From assembly GCA_036785665.1 (NCBI GenBank), contig JAXIVJ010000162.1:251001-315000 (forward strand): DNA of 64,000 bases, in the 5' to 3' direction. This DNA is from Chirona hameri. Its lineage: Eukaryota > Arthropoda > Thecostraca > Balanomorpha > Balanidae. The position numbers were made by a program, and so were the translations under genes. Below are positions 1 through 11,266 of this stretch, in pieces. How positions within the stretch are numbered: position 1 is the first letter of the stretch; every line of letters begins with the position of its first letter. The notes beneath the pieces are model-generated. The model ran no database searches. It was not told where the DNA came from and was given only the letters and a program-made list of their open reading frames with translations.

Positions 1-342
1 CTACGGCGGATACCACGGTGGATACAGCTCCTACGTCGCTCCCTCCCACGGTGGCTACAGGCGTCGTACAGGCTACGGCTACGGCGGCTACGGCAACGTC
101 TACAGCAACGGCTACAGCTCCCATGGGAGCTGTTGCGGTAGCGGCCGTGCACGGCCGCCTCCGCCGCTCTCTGGCCTACGCCTCGCACGGAAACGGATAC
201 GCTCTCCAAAGCTACGGATCTGCATCCCACGGATACGGATACGCGGATACTTAGCTACGGATACGTAGCTACGGATACGTCTCCCCTGCGTACCGCTATG
301 CTCCCCGTGCCTACGGATACCGTTCTGCCTACCACCACCAAT
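1..342 (+). pseudogene. Gly/Tyr-rich secreted protein pseudogene, copy 0 (5' cut by window)
   Basis: The window opens inside exon 2 of a family member, just after the signal-peptide codons. The Gly-Tyr part reads normally until about 115. There an insertion containing two palindromes (116-131 and 141-158) shifts the frame into an Arg/Pro/Ile-rich sequence that stops near 254. The family's terminal stop has also been lost: the final HH-stop has become His-Gln followed by read-through. The segment is the block-A counterpart of the pseudogene at 28795-29183 and shares both lesions, so the damage predates the block duplication. Its promoter and exon 1 lie outside the window. Confidence 0.8.
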
Positions 343-1300
343 TGTACACTTCACTGTGGGAAGCTTTTTTGAATTTTGGACCAGGAAACAATATACGGAT
401 GTTTATTTGATTGCAACAACTGTGTTTATGACATTGAAAAAATATCAAGTTTCTAAAAACAACAACATAAAAAAACTTAAAAAGCAATCTGCATCAAAAT
501 AGTCAAAAGACATGATTTGTTATTACGAAAACTGTAGCTTACAATTAGTAAGAAGCCAGCTGTTCACCATATCCTGATGGACAATTCACATCGTCCTAAC
601 ATCTGAAACAAACACTAGTACGGATACGTAAATGGACTATGACTATGCATGAACAGTGGACACTAGACACTCACTGCAGTGCTTGAGACACGGCACTAGC
701 GAATGTTTCACACTGAAGGTTCACTTCACTCTGTAGTAAATCCTTGGTGTGAAACTTGACCCTGCACTGGTAAGTGCAGGACCAGGCAGGACAGGTAACG
801 TTACCTACGTGAGGCAATAACTAATGTTGGGATACACTAGTTATACTGATTGCCTGCACTCAAGGGCACCGCCATCTTCCGAAAGTTGGGGAGGACGGAG
901 GCATTCTGAAGTCGATTCTTTCCATGCAACGCCCATAGGCGTATTGTTAAAATGCGAAAATATTGGGGGGGGGGGGACACGTGTCCCCCGTCCCCCCTGT
1001 GGCGGAGCCCCTGTCTGCACTGTGCGTACAGTATCCTGCCCTCAGAACATTTTTGAACGTTTGTCAATTAAGTAATTGTAACAATGCCGTCAAATTGTAT
1101 TTATTTATGGTCGTGAAGTGGAAATATGAATAGTTCTACCTTAGATACGTAAATTAAGAAAATGCGACCCTTATTATGGGCAACATGCCTTTCTTGAGAG
1201 TGCAGACTTAAATAAAATTGGAGACAACACGCGGAACAAAGCAGTACCACGAATGTAGCAGTGTCACTAAAACGGTGCTGGTCACGATCAAACAATTTGA
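343..1300. other. 3' flank of pseudogene copy 0, ending in a truncated conserved spacer block
   Basis: No gene is seen. The first ~480 bases match the 3' flanks of copies 1, 7 and 11 (type I flank), including an AATATA followed by a TG-rich stretch that could serve for polyadenylation. Bases 881-953 are one arm of a short repeat whose inverted copy lies at 11042-11112. From about 1195 the sequence matches the block found once in every array unit, but the match breaks off at about 1298, where unrelated AT-rich DNA begins. Confidence 0.6.
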
Positions 1301-3389
1301 CTAGAGGCCGGCAATGCCATCGGGGCATTGCCTTGGGGTCAAAATCGTACGATAATTCCGTAATTTGTCCAATACCGTAATTTAGTTAATACTGTAATTT
1401 GGTCAATTTGGAACCGATTTCCAATAGAAAATTACAAAAAGATGCTTCACGTGGCCATTCAAAGCAAAAATCATGGAAATGTGTGTTTCATGACAGTTAT
1501 CGGACTCGTGATTCGTGCAAATTTAGGCGGTGATTTTCTTTTTTTGCAATTTTGACCCATTTTTAGGTATTTTTCGAGAAACATTTCAGAGATTGAAATT
1601 AAACTAAAGGAAAAAACACTCTGGAATGTGAGGGTGCCACCTACAGTGCTGCAAGATTTGCATACGCATTTACGTGAAAATTTACGTGGTGATATTAGTT
1701 TTGTGCAATTTTGACCGATTTCCATGCGTTTTTCGGAGAAAAAAAATAAGAAATCAAAATAAAAGAAGACGAAAGGGGTTCTAAAACCAGATTCCAGACA
1801 ACAGTGTTGATACTTTTCCACCTAGGGAGTATGAGGGGTGTCAAGTGGTGCGTTTTACCCCCTACGTATGCAGCTTGATCTCTGTGGTCACAAAGCTAAG
1901 TCGGGTACAAATGCACGTGACCTGCAAGTATGGGACCTGTGGTGCCACCCGTTCGATCTGTAGAGGTGGTGAGAAAAACCCCATAAAAATTATGGGCCAT
2001 GTCATGATGGTGTGAAATATGTAAAGGTAACATTGCATGGCCACTCAGTCTGTACCTATATTAGTGTGCATAGCGGAAACTTCGCTGCGTTGGGTATACC
2101 ATAGGGTAAGAACGAACTTTAACGAAGGATGACGGCATAATTTTAGTACATATAGCGCTAACTATCCGATCCACAGATTCAGGCATTGTTTGGCGAAATG
2201 TACCTGATGTGGGAAAAATATTCGTAAATAATATTCGTATAAATTCGTAATACTTTCGTGCGTTTTTTGCACCTAAATAAAATTCGTAAATATTCTTCCA
2301 AGTAGAAAATTGGAAATGTTAAAGTTATCCCTGCAAATCGAAAGAAAGGATTTATTTTACCATAGGGGAAAAATGTCATAGTATTTGTTTTAAACCAAAT
2401 GGAATATATTTATCTTTTTACTGCCAGATGCTACCAAACAAGCATTGTTTATTCCGTTGCACGGCTAGGGTACTTAGTGTTTCAAACCTCTAAAACCGTG
2501 ACATTCAAGTTGTTTTGACTTCGAATAATCAACATGGAAAAACATTAGGCTGATGTCCGTGACATTGCTTATCTAGTTTCTACCTCTTGATTTCCTGCCA
2601 TGCTGCTACTATCAAATCTGGGACGGTCTTAAAACCGGACATGCGCCAGGGGCAGATCCAGGGGGCACAGAGGATACGTGCCCTCCCCTCCAAAACGTCT
2701 GAGGGCGCACCGAAAAGGGCCGACGAGACTGCGCGAAACGTGGTATCATGGGCTCTCTAAGAGTCTGGAGACCACGCGAAGCGTGGTCTTTGTAAAGTTT
2801 AGAGCACTTTAAAGGCCCTATTTTCAGACAAGGGCCACCAGGCCTTATCTGAAAGACCAAAGGGCCCCATGGACGTTCAAAAGGTCCCTGTGCAGGTCAG
2901 GCGCCTCCCCCCTCGGTTTTTCTGGAATAGCTCGCGTAGTTTCCAACCAATTTAGATGCAATTTTCAGTAAACTACTTTTAGAGTTTTTGGTCGTCAAAA
3001 TTTGGCCTGCACAGTGAACGTGGTAAAATAAGGAAGGCCGTATTTGGGAAAATATTTTTGGGGGGAATTTTTTGGTCACCACAAATTATTTCCACCCCTT
3101 GAAACCCCCAATGCCCAACTTTTCAAGAAATTTAAAAAAAATCATGTAATATTGAAGAATGGCCTGTAATCCTTATGGTGATGAATATTCACTTATTTAA
3201 AGAACACCGCAGTTCGATGGAAACATCGTCACAGGGTTGCAGGGGATTCAAAAGTTGCCGCTTTTAATCTGCCGCCAACGGTCTGCCCGCCGCCGACGCT
3301 AGCAGACTGCGGTACGATTATAAAACATCATAATATGGATAACAGATGATCGTTTTCAAACAAAAATGTGGCCAGATCGATAGATCAAC
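1301..3389. repeat. AT-rich duplicated spacer without a recognisable gene
   Basis: This stretch has a near-identical copy at about 30135-32225. It contains a short repeat with three imperfect GTAATTTxGTxAAT-type units (about 1360-1410). It also has two diverged direct repeats of ~140 bp (about 1495-1640 and 1665-1805), each running from a GTGCAAATTT-like start to an ACAGTG end. Open frames here (for example 116 codons on the minus strand at 1471-1821) are low-complexity Phe/Lys/Ser-rich and follow the direct repeat, so I do not call them genes. Confidence 0.5.
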
Positions 3390-3831
3390 ATGTTCTCTTG
3401 TTCATCAACTTTGATTTCCGTCGCTACGGCACCTAGGAGCCGAATAATCGCTTTGAGGCCCAAGACATCCGGGCCTCAGATGGCTACCATTGGTCGGCAC
3501 AACGCGGCAGCGTCGGTTGAGCGGCGTTCGCCCGCTGATGCCTCAGTTGCTGGGCTGAACGGGCGGAGGCGGTGAGGCGGCAGGGCGGCCGGGCCTCAGT
3601 CGGCTCGTAGTGGTTTACTGTAGTATGGTAAACGTACTGGCAGGTGGTTGGCTGGCCGGTGGATAGAAGAGCCGGCGAGTTTCGGTAACATGCCCTAATA
3701 AAATGCACTGCGATGTGCAGAATGGGAATCACTCGCACATCTTTTTTCTATGGCAGCAACTGAATATTTCAAGGCACATTCTTCCTAAATAATAGGCGAG
3801 GCCCGGCCTCAGTTGCCTCATATAACGAGCC
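3390..3831. repeat. GC-rich element with GAGGCCCGGCCTC-type inverted motifs
   Basis: The segment is GC-rich against AT-rich neighbours. Copies of a GGCCTCAG motif flank it in both orientations (near 3473, 3592 and 3801). It ends just before the point (about 3831) where sequence shared with the copy-2 upstream region begins. The matching segment in block B is about 32228-32670. A small non-autonomous transposon is the likeliest explanation, but I could not define a target-site duplication. Confidence 0.35.
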
Positions 3832-4860
3832 GCCACTGATCCGGAGACGAAGAAGACACTCCAGAAAAGAAGACTAGAAATTCGCGATGACCCACCTGCA
3901 TTTTAATTAGAAACGCGACATATATCTGGCGCTTTTGTAGCAACAGCGCCAAAGTCTGACAATTTGTTGAACAATGCTCTGCTATGCCATATTGTCGTAT
4001 GTGCTTCTGTTCTGGCAATTCCGCTCTCAATATTCCGCTAAATAATTGTCTGGGACAATCCAAATGAACTAGGTCAAAATAATTTCCCAAATACCTTTAA
4101 CATTAGCCGCTACAGGCTGAAAGCTTTTCCCAAAAGTACGTGATATTGTTGAAAGGATATATCGGCATATGGTAAATTTTAGTCAATATCAAGGGAAATA
4201 CAACCTTCCTAAGAAAGCTGGGCTTTTTAACTTCTAAGGCAATTATGTAAAAACAAAATTGTTTAAAGATTACGGTATTAGTTTCAAATCGCAATCTATG
4301 AATATATTGCTCTGTCTGTTGTTCAAACATAGTAAATGAATACAAATACTGAGATCGACTTACGCCAAATACTGAGATCGACTTACGCTTTCGTCTGAGT
4401 CAATTTGTATCAGACTGTCGTAAACGTCTATATCAAAAATGTTTTTTCGCTTTTATAATTTAACATCGAGCCCCACTGCTTGTTGCTCCTCCTGGCAACA
4501 ACGTCCCAGATAATTAGTACCATCAACATCCGTGAAACCCTTCCATTGTAATGACAACCAGGTATTCCGTGAACGAACCATTCGTAGAATAACCAGTTCA
4601 ATAACCGCCGACGCCGGCGCACTGGAGACCTCAAACACCGTCAGGACACGCACTCTCGCGTCTGGCTCCTGCACCCTCCCCCTTCATGCACCCACAGTCG
4701 CCACGCGTTGAAGGACAGACGCGGTCCCAGCTACCAATCATGACGGTAACCGCAAAAACCTGGCGGTCCTGCCCCGAGGCGAGCGGCGAGCCACACCCAA
4801 CTGAGCGACCACTCCGGCAGCGACACGGGCTTTAGTTTTCAAGGACGGCGAAACAAGGTG
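3832..4860. other. Upstream region of copy 1, with 5'-truncated relic of the 41-codon ORF
   Basis: From about 3832 the DNA matches the copy-2 upstream region (11331 onward). The first part is the 3' half of the 41-codon ORF seen intact at 11267-11392. Here its start has been replaced by the GC-rich element, so only the PETKK...DDPPAF end remains. Two adjacent perfect 23-bp units lie at 4343-4365 and 4366-4388; copy 2 has a single unit. Confidence 0.6.
4343..4388. repeat. Perfect 2 x 23 bp tandem duplication
   Basis: Two identical 23-bp units containing ACTGAGATCGACTTACGC lie head to tail about 480 bp upstream of the copy-1 TATA box. The orthologous site upstream of copy 2 has one unit. Copy 7 (33175-33220) shares the duplication, so it arose before the block A/B split. 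Confidence 0.9.
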
Positions 4861-4865
4861 CACGG

Positions 4866-4873
4866 TATAAAAG
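4866..4873 (+). promoter_or_regulatory. Class B TATA box of copy 1
   Basis: TATAAAAG lies 82 bp before the ATG. A start of transcription near 4895-4905 is expected, at the ACTCACTGG motif shared by both promoter classes. No TGACGTCA is present upstream, unlike class A promoters. Confidence 0.8.
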
Positions 4874-4947
4874 TGGAGGGCATGTGGCGGGAGGTATACA
4901 CTCACTGGTCTACGCTCCCAGCACCCGGAGATCCCAAAGCTGCAGAG

Positions 4948-5646
4948 ATGAACGCCAAGCTTGCGGTAAGTGGCTCAAAAGGTTCAGAAGGGGAATTGCT
5001 TAACTTCGCTGTGGTTTTGCCCGCATCTGAATGTTAGATGGTTCGATCATATCATATTGGAAATGAAAGCCAATATGTTTCATTCAGTCATTTCTAAAAT
5101 AAAAATGTTCGTACCTATATTACCTTGCATGTCCGTAACAATTATTATTCCTGCAGACATCTATAATTAAATAGTGATCTGATGCACTCCAGCCACAATG
5201 TACCCGTACACCATTATCTTAAAGCTTTGTTACTCCACTCATGCAAACCTCCTAATGTTGTGTATACTGTTTTGCAGCTGCTGTGTCTGGCTGCCCTGGT
5301 GGCTGTTGTCTCTGCTAGCTCTGGCTACGGCGGACACCACGGTGGATACCGCTCCTACGCCGCTCCCTCCTCCTACGGCGGCTACAGAAGTGCCAGCTAC
5401 GGCTACGGCGGCTACGGCGGATACGGTGGCTACGGCAACGGCTACGGCAACGTCTACGGCTACGGCTACGTCTCCCACGGCCGCCACCGCCGCTCTCTGG
5501 CCTACGCCTCGCACGGATACGGATACGCTCCCCGCAGCTACGGATACGCCTCCCACGGATACGCTCCCCGTAGGTACGGATACGCCTCCCCTGCGTACAG
5601 CTATGCTCCCCGTACCTATGGATACCGTTCTGCCTACCACCACTAA
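4948..5646 (+). CDS. Gly/Tyr-rich secreted structural protein, copy 1 (two exons)
   Basis: The coding region is 4948-4965 joined to 5278-5646, giving 128 aa. Exon 1 is ATG plus five codons (MNAKLA) followed directly by a GTAAGT donor. The 312-nt intron ends in TTTTGCAG and the frame is kept. Only the spliced form gives a proper signal peptide, MNAKLALLCLAALVAVVSA, with likely cleavage after VSA. The mature part starts with Gly-Tyr repeats (GGY, GNGY). It then has a furin-type RHRR site at about residues 75-78, followed by three imperfect YAS-HGY-YAPRSYG repeats and the ending RSAYHH. About a quarter of mature residues are Tyr, which suits an extracellular structural or adhesive matrix protein cross-linked through tyrosine (inference). 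Copy-specific changes are GHHGGY near the start, an NVYGYG insertion before VSHG, and APRRYG instead of APRSYG. I do not recognise a named gene. Confidence 0.85.
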
Positions 5647-7105
5647 GTGTACACTTCACTGTCGGAAGCATTTTTAGAATTTTGAACGCGGAAACAATAT
5701 ACGGATGTTCATTTGATTGCAACAACTGTGTTTATCACATTGGGAAATGTGAAGGAAAAAAAACGATATAAAGAGCTTACAAAGCAAGCTGCCTCGCAAT
5801 AGGTAAAAGACATGATTTGTTATTAAGAAAACTGTAGCTTACAATTAGTAAGAAGCCAGCGGATCACCATATCCTGATGGACAATTCACATCGTCCTAAC
5901 ATTTGAAACAAACACTATTACGGATACGTAAATGGACTATGACTATACATGGACAGTGGACACTAGACACTCACTGCAGTGCTTGAGACACGGCACTGGC
6001 GAATGTTTCACACTGAAGGTTCACTTCACTCTGTAGTAAACCCTTGGTGTGAAACTTGACCCCGTACTGGTAAGTGCAGGACCAGGCAGTACAGGTAACG
6101 TTACCTACGTGAGGCAAGAACTAATGTTGGGATACACTAGTTATACTGATTGCCTGCACTCAAGGGCACCGCCATCTTCCGAAAGTTGGGGAGGACGGAA
6201 ACATTCTGAAGTCGATTCTTTCCATGCAACGCCCATAGGCGTATTGTAAAATGCGAAAATATTGGGGGGGACACGTGTCCCCTGTCCCCCCTGTGGCGGA
6301 GCCCCTGTCTGCACTGTGCGTATAGTATTCTGCCCTCAGAACATTTTTGAACGTTTGTCAGTTCAGTAATTGTAACCATGCCGTCAACATGTATTTATTT
6401 ATGGTCGTAAAGTGGAAATATGATTAGTTCTACCTTAGATACGTAAATTAAGAGAATGCGACCCTTATTATGGGCAACATGCCTTACTTGAGAGTGCAGA
6501 CTTAAATAAAATTGGACAACACGCGGAACAAAGCAGTACCACAAATGTAGTAGTGAGCATCATGTCACTAAAACGCTGCTGGTCACGATTTAGCAATATG
6601 ATGACTGGGTGTCCCTATGTGATCAAGTGTGAACATGAGTGCATTTTGCCCGTTCTGGTCACGTTCACTGTTCTAAATCAACAACGATCGACGACGACAA
6701 TGACGATAATATTGATGATGGATATTAAATCTACCGTAAATGTCACAGAAATCACCACCTATCTCTACTCTACCCCTACCAAACTACCACCCACTCCTTA
6801 ACCCTCGTCCGACGGGTGGAGGGGTCCTAAAATGACCCCCTGGTGTTTTCCTTGCATAACGTTTTACATATACGGCGAATCTTGCTGAAATTTGCAGCAG
6901 CTGAGTTTACAACAATGATACGCAAGGGGTGTAACTTCGGAAATGAGATTGGGGATGCAAATAGTAGTGGGGGTCCTCCTGGCAAGTTATCACGGGGCCT
7001 CTTGACAAGTTGGCAGGGGGGCCTCCAGTTTATCGCCCCTGATATGTTCGCAAGTAAGCTGACGTTATGAAACGTATGTGTTGCCACCACGTCAGGTGAG
7101 TGGCT
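5647..7105. other. Spacer downstream of copy 1
   Basis: The 3' flank is type I, with AATATA about 45 nt after the stop. A 14-bp palindrome AGGTAACGTTACCT lies near 6093. Bases 6181-6250 repeat the 881-953 short element. From about 6480 to 6800 comes the conserved spacer block with an 82-codon frame (6553-6801) starting MSIMSLKRCW. The remainder to the TTAA element has no gene-like feature apart from short GGCCTC-type direct repeats near 6980-7025. Confidence 0.55.
6553..6801 (+). other. Conserved spacer open frame (82 codons), coding status doubtful
   Basis: This frame begins MSIMSLKRCW and continues through a Thr-rich stretch. A version occurs once per array unit (also 14807, 20428, 23947, 27468, 35375, 44259, 53591 and 57233). 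A 2-bp difference near the end gives type I copies a different C-terminus (STPTKLPPTP) from type II copies (YPYQTTTPPLK). The unit downstream of copy 9 has a stop immediately after the ATG. No splice sites, signal peptide or known domain is visible. It may be only conserved non-coding spacer. Confidence 0.25.
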
Positions 7106-10071
7106 TTAACCCGCGCCCCGCTGGAGGGGAGGGACAAATCCCCCCCCCGGATGTTCTCAATAACTTGAAAACGATGACAGATAACGACTTGCAACTTGCA
7201 GTACCTTATTTGGCATCAATTCCACATCTTCTCAACAAATTTTACTGACATTGATTGAGTACTTTTGGAGATAATGACGTTTTAATGACGTCATGTTATG
7301 CCATTTTTGGTGAAAAACGAGAAATGTTTAAAAATCGTAGAAAACCGAATTTTAAAGCAAATTGCAAATAAAAAACTTCAAGAGAAAGTAAATGAGATTC
7401 ACCTCAAAATTCCGATCTCGGAATTTCAATTTTGTTTGGTTTTGGACCCCTAAAAATAAGCAAATCTATTTTGTTTTCTTCAGAAAACTTTCCTTAAAAT
7501 CATTTTTTGAAGATATTAAAAAATGGAATATATATGACAGAATTAAGAATGGACGATACCCAAGCCAAATATCAAAGCAATATCTGTATTTTTACTGGCT
7601 ATTGCTCCCTATGTATAAGTTACTCTTGACGTCATTTTTTTAAGTTACGTTTTTTGGCTTGTATTGACCAGAAACAGACAAATGCATGCTACTGCTGTAT
7701 TTCTGAGACAAATCTGGTCTAAAACATGCCTTTTTATTTTGATTAATCAATTTCGAATGTTGACCTTATGACCTGACCTTGACCTTATATAGTGTCAGGT
7801 TGTAAAAATGGCTTCTACTATCGAATTGTACGTGTAGAATAACCCATAAAACATGTGTCGCATGACTTTCGTAGAACTCTTGCCAAACCTTTTTGTGACC
7901 TGAGAAGCATCACACACCTTGACCTTTGCCTACAATTTCACTTTCGCTTATACGGGAGATGCAATATATCTTTGAGAGCACCTTGTGAGATAATAGTCGC
8001 AATCTAAGGCTTTGGATGGAAAGTATGGCCCAAAAACTAAAATACCTCAGTTCTGATCTTTGACTTTCTGACCTATGACCTTAAAAAACGCATTTTAAGC
8101 ACTCTCCAATTTATCTGGTTCTGACCTTTCGATCGCCGCCTTGTGCGTCTCGCTGCGGGCATTGGTTCGGAAGATACGAGGGGGGATTTCCCCTCCCCAG
8201 CGGGGCGCATTCGGCTGGAGACCCCAGCGGGGTGCCGTTTAAGTTTATTTTCACTATCATTAGCAGCGCATGTGTAGGTTGGTGTGCATAGGTACAATTA
8301 GTTGTATAGTACTGCTGTATTTTCTTGTCTCATAACAATATTTTACGTAAAGTATTTTAGATACCATAATTTTTGCAGCACACTGCAGTAGCTATCTGAA
8401 TAGATCATTTAACTTCAAAATCACACATCGGACTCTAATGCCTGAATTGACGTCCAACAATTCAACAGTAATGCAAATAATTACTTTTACGACGAAACAA
8501 AAATGTACAGACACATAACAATTACATTATCTAACTAGTATGACCATTAGAAATGAGCCAAAATTTCTGAAGTCTGAATATTTAGAATCGTAGAAATAGA
8601 AAAGTAGTGAAAAGGAGAAGCAGAATTAGGTACTGGAATATATATACGCAAGGACAAATAGAAGGCTTTAATGATTTCCGACTTTGTAGAACTTATTAAC
8701 GATAAACGCAATGTGGGTGCACTTTTTGCCGAAATATCCGATTCCTGCAGTGATTGCAGTTTTCAAGAGCTGTCGATTGCTTTTCTCCGTTTGTTCTTAG
8801 CTATCATAGTTCCCGAGATATTTGGGGTGTTCGAAGCGAAGTCCTAAAACTGGAAAATCTGACCTTTGATGACCTCTGGTGACCTCAATATTGACCTGAC
8901 CTAAAAAAAGACCGAATACTTTCGATAGAGCTTGTCTCAAGCTATCGAACGCCGTTTTCCGCTTGTCAGAGAACGCTTGTTGTTCACGCTTGTTTTCCGC
9001 TAGAAATCCACAGAAAACGCTTAAATTTGACCAGTTTTCACCAGGTGCCTATACCATTCTTGTGCCAAATACAAAGATCCAAGTCATATTTGTGTTGTGT
9101 GACCTCTACGAGGCCAACTCAGGTGACCCAAGAGGTTACGTGTTTTTTGTATTCAATAACTCTTTGCCAAATGAAGGTAGAGTTATCAACAATGTGCATC
9201 GCTCGTCGAGACACGTTGATTGATGTAAAATTTGAACTTGATCTGCCTTGACCTGAGCACAGGACAGGTCAATTTTCGAATATGACCTAACTAGGTCATG
9301 ATCATCCGATATACCATTCGATGTGTCTCGACAGAGAAACACAATGGTGAAAACTATAAGTATCACTCTATGATGCGTATCTCAAAAGTTATTCCTTAAA
9401 ACAATTCCGCTATTTTGAGAATGTTTCACGTTCGATGGCCTTCCCTGAGTTAGCTATTGACCCCAAATCAAATCTGATGAAGCCTGAGTGACAACAAATT
9501 ACATTATCTTTCGCACTGGCGGATCCAGCTTCTCTCCGTGGGGGCACTTTTTGTGGCAACCAGGTACCCCCCATTTTTCACCGCAGATTTCGGCCGGTCG
9601 CCTTACTTTGGTATTCGAGCTAAGAAATTCACTTCTCAAATTCACACAAAAAATGGTTTTGTTTTTTTTTTCTACGAAAAAAAGTTTTTCCTATTTTGGA
9701 CGGTCAAAAACACAAAATTTAGAATATTCGAGATAGCCATTTTGAAGAAAATATCATTTATTTTCTTTTGACGTTTTCATTTGCAATTTGCTTCAAAACT
9801 CTATTTTTTACGATAGTTCAAACATTTATCGTTTTTCCGCCAAAAATGGCATGACATGGCGTCATTAAAACATCATTATTTCTTTCCCACCATACTACAT
9901 CAATTTAACAGGACTTTGGGCGAGAAGGCGTATAATTGATGCAGCAAAATGTACTGCAAGTTTGACGTTGATATCTATCACAGTTTTGAAATTATTGAGC
10001 AAATCCGGGAGGGGGCTGATTCTGCCCCCCCCCCCCCCCACCACCACCACCACCATCGGGGTGCGGGTTAA
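7106..10071. mobile_element. TTAA-flanked element with long imperfect terminal inverted repeats, copy in block A
   Basis: TTAA at 7106-7109 and 10068-10071 flank a 2.97-kb segment. Its ends read TTAACCCGCGCCCCG and, on the other strand, TTAACCCGCACCCCG. Homology between the ends extends inward for at least ~400 bp: the left 7140-7480 region can be aligned with the reverse complement of about 9700-10035, sharing GCAAATTGCAAAT, TTTTAATGACG and CATGCCATTTTTGG tracts. The interior carries about 20 TGACCT/AGGTCA half-sites. I find no transposase reading frame, so the element is non-autonomous. TTAA target choice recalls piggyBac-type elements, but no protein supports that assignment. Confidence 0.65.
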
Positions 10072-10735
10072 GTGCCACCGGGGCTGCTTGAATTGCATCA
10101 GGTGCGCTGTTTTGTCTATCATTGCAAGGAAGGGATACATACAAACTTCAAATTCAATCACTCAAGAGAAGAAAAAAAACTTCAGTTTTCATGAAGTTTT
10201 CTCCTAACATCATTGTTCTTCACGTTCAGTGCAGTGAACGTGCGGGGGGAATACTTGTATTGAATGCCCCTCTAAGATACCTGTGGAAGGGGGTATTTAT
10301 CTCTGATGCCCCCCCCCCCCCTGGATCCGCCAGTCCCAGCAATAACCGCCAAGGAGAGCCTCTGCCAGACACTTACCTAATGGAATTCTTTTGCCAATTT
10401 TCCTAATTTGTTTAAGTAATTGCGAAAGTTGTGTCATGCCGCGAAGCGGCGCGAAATTTTCCGGTTGGGGATGCTTAGATGGCATCAGGTGCGCTGTTTT
10501 CTCTATCATTAAAAAGGGGAGACATACAAACTTCAAATTAAATCACTCGAGAGAAAAATACTTCCTTTTGCATGAAGTTTTCTCATAGGATCATTGTTTT
10601 TCACGTTCAGTGCAGGGAACGCGCGGGGGGAGGGGGCATACTTGTATTGAATGCCCCCCTTCCAGATTCCTGCAGGGGGGGGGGCATCTGCCCCTGATGC
10701 CGATGATGCCCCACTGGATCCGCCAGTAATCTTTC
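10072..10735. repeat. Two ~260 bp direct repeats each ending in GGATCCGCCAGT
   Basis: Two diverged direct repeats (about 10078-10334 and 10463-10730) share GCATCAGGTGCGCTGTTTT, a CATACAAACTTCAAATT stretch, CACGTTCAGTGCAG, long G or C runs and a terminal CTGGATCCGCCAGT. The same motif in inverse orientation, ACTGGCGGATCCAG, lies at about 9517 inside the TTAA element. The pair of inverted motifs suggests another transposon whose limits cross the 10071 boundary. I could not resolve the nesting order. Confidence 0.5.
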
Positions 10736-11266
10736 GGACGTAGAGATATAGACGGGGTTTGGTAAGGACACCCATTTATTGGCAATGCAAAAAATACAAT
10801 AAACTGTCATTAACTATCAGTCAAAACAACTGTCAGGCAAGCACAAACTGCCATTTTGCAATCACATTTTTAACGCAGCCAACGAAGATCTTCTCTGCGT
10901 GAGCAGCCAGTGCGCTTTAAATGCCGCAGCAGTCACAGCCCCACATGGCGCCATCCCATTGGCCGAAGGTTTTGACGTCATCGAGGCAGGCGCGTACCCA
11001 CCACTGGGGTCACGGGACCAGTCCCCAGTAACATTTTCGGATTTTAACATTACGCCTATGGGCGTTGCATAGAAAGAATCGACTTCAAAGTGCCTCCGTC
11101 CCCACCTACTTTCGTAAGGTGGTTACGCCTATGCATCGAGGTTCACCGAGGCTATGGCCGCTAGAGAGATGACACCCCCTGGGTGGGAAGCTATTTACCG
11201 CATGCCGCTAACGTTTCGCAACAACATAAATATAAGCTAATTCAAGTGTAAAGTAAGTCATAAAGC
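10736..11266. promoter_or_regulatory. Promoter-like stretch with CCAAT and CRE upstream of the 41-codon ORF
   Basis: A reversed CCAAT box (ATTGG, 10958-10962) and a palindromic CRE TGACGTCA (10973-10980) lie 11 bp apart in a GC-rich patch, about 290 bp before the small ORF at 11267. This pairing is typical of broadly expressed animal promoters. Bases 11042-11112 are the inverted copy of the short repeat at 881-953. The first ~200 bases show nothing recognisable. Confidence 0.35.

Noticed and set aside
965..976. Long G or C runs (also near 10026, 10671, 12226, 13315, 39481, 57820) considered as G-quadruplex or regulatory elements
   Set aside because: They sit at transposon termini or in short repeats and vary in length between copies, as expected for homopolymer slippage or sequencing error.
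1471..1821. 116-codon minus-strand frame, repeated at 30305-30655
   Set aside because: It is low-complexity Phe/Lys/Ser-rich and spans two diverged direct repeats in AT-rich spacer. There is no domain, and the duplicate is explained by the block duplication.
3480..3600. GC-rich patch checked for a tRNA or other structured RNA gene
   Set aside because: No cloverleaf with anticodon and T-arm could be drawn. The GGCCTC motifs fit a small transposon better.
5239..5643. Long antisense and alternate-frame ORFs over every exon 2 (Val/Ala-rich, Arg/Ser-rich, Thr/Ala-rich)
   Set aside because: They arise from the GGCTACGGC-type repeat, which has no stop in several frames. No promoters or splice signals support them.
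5182..5646. A single-exon reading that starts in the intron (MHSSHNVPVHHYLKALLLHS...) and runs in frame into exon 2, open in every copy
   Set aside because: It has no signal peptide at its start and includes the splice acceptor. The MNAKLA exon, donor, acceptor and TATA fit a spliced gene far better. Its openness in all copies follows from recent duplication.
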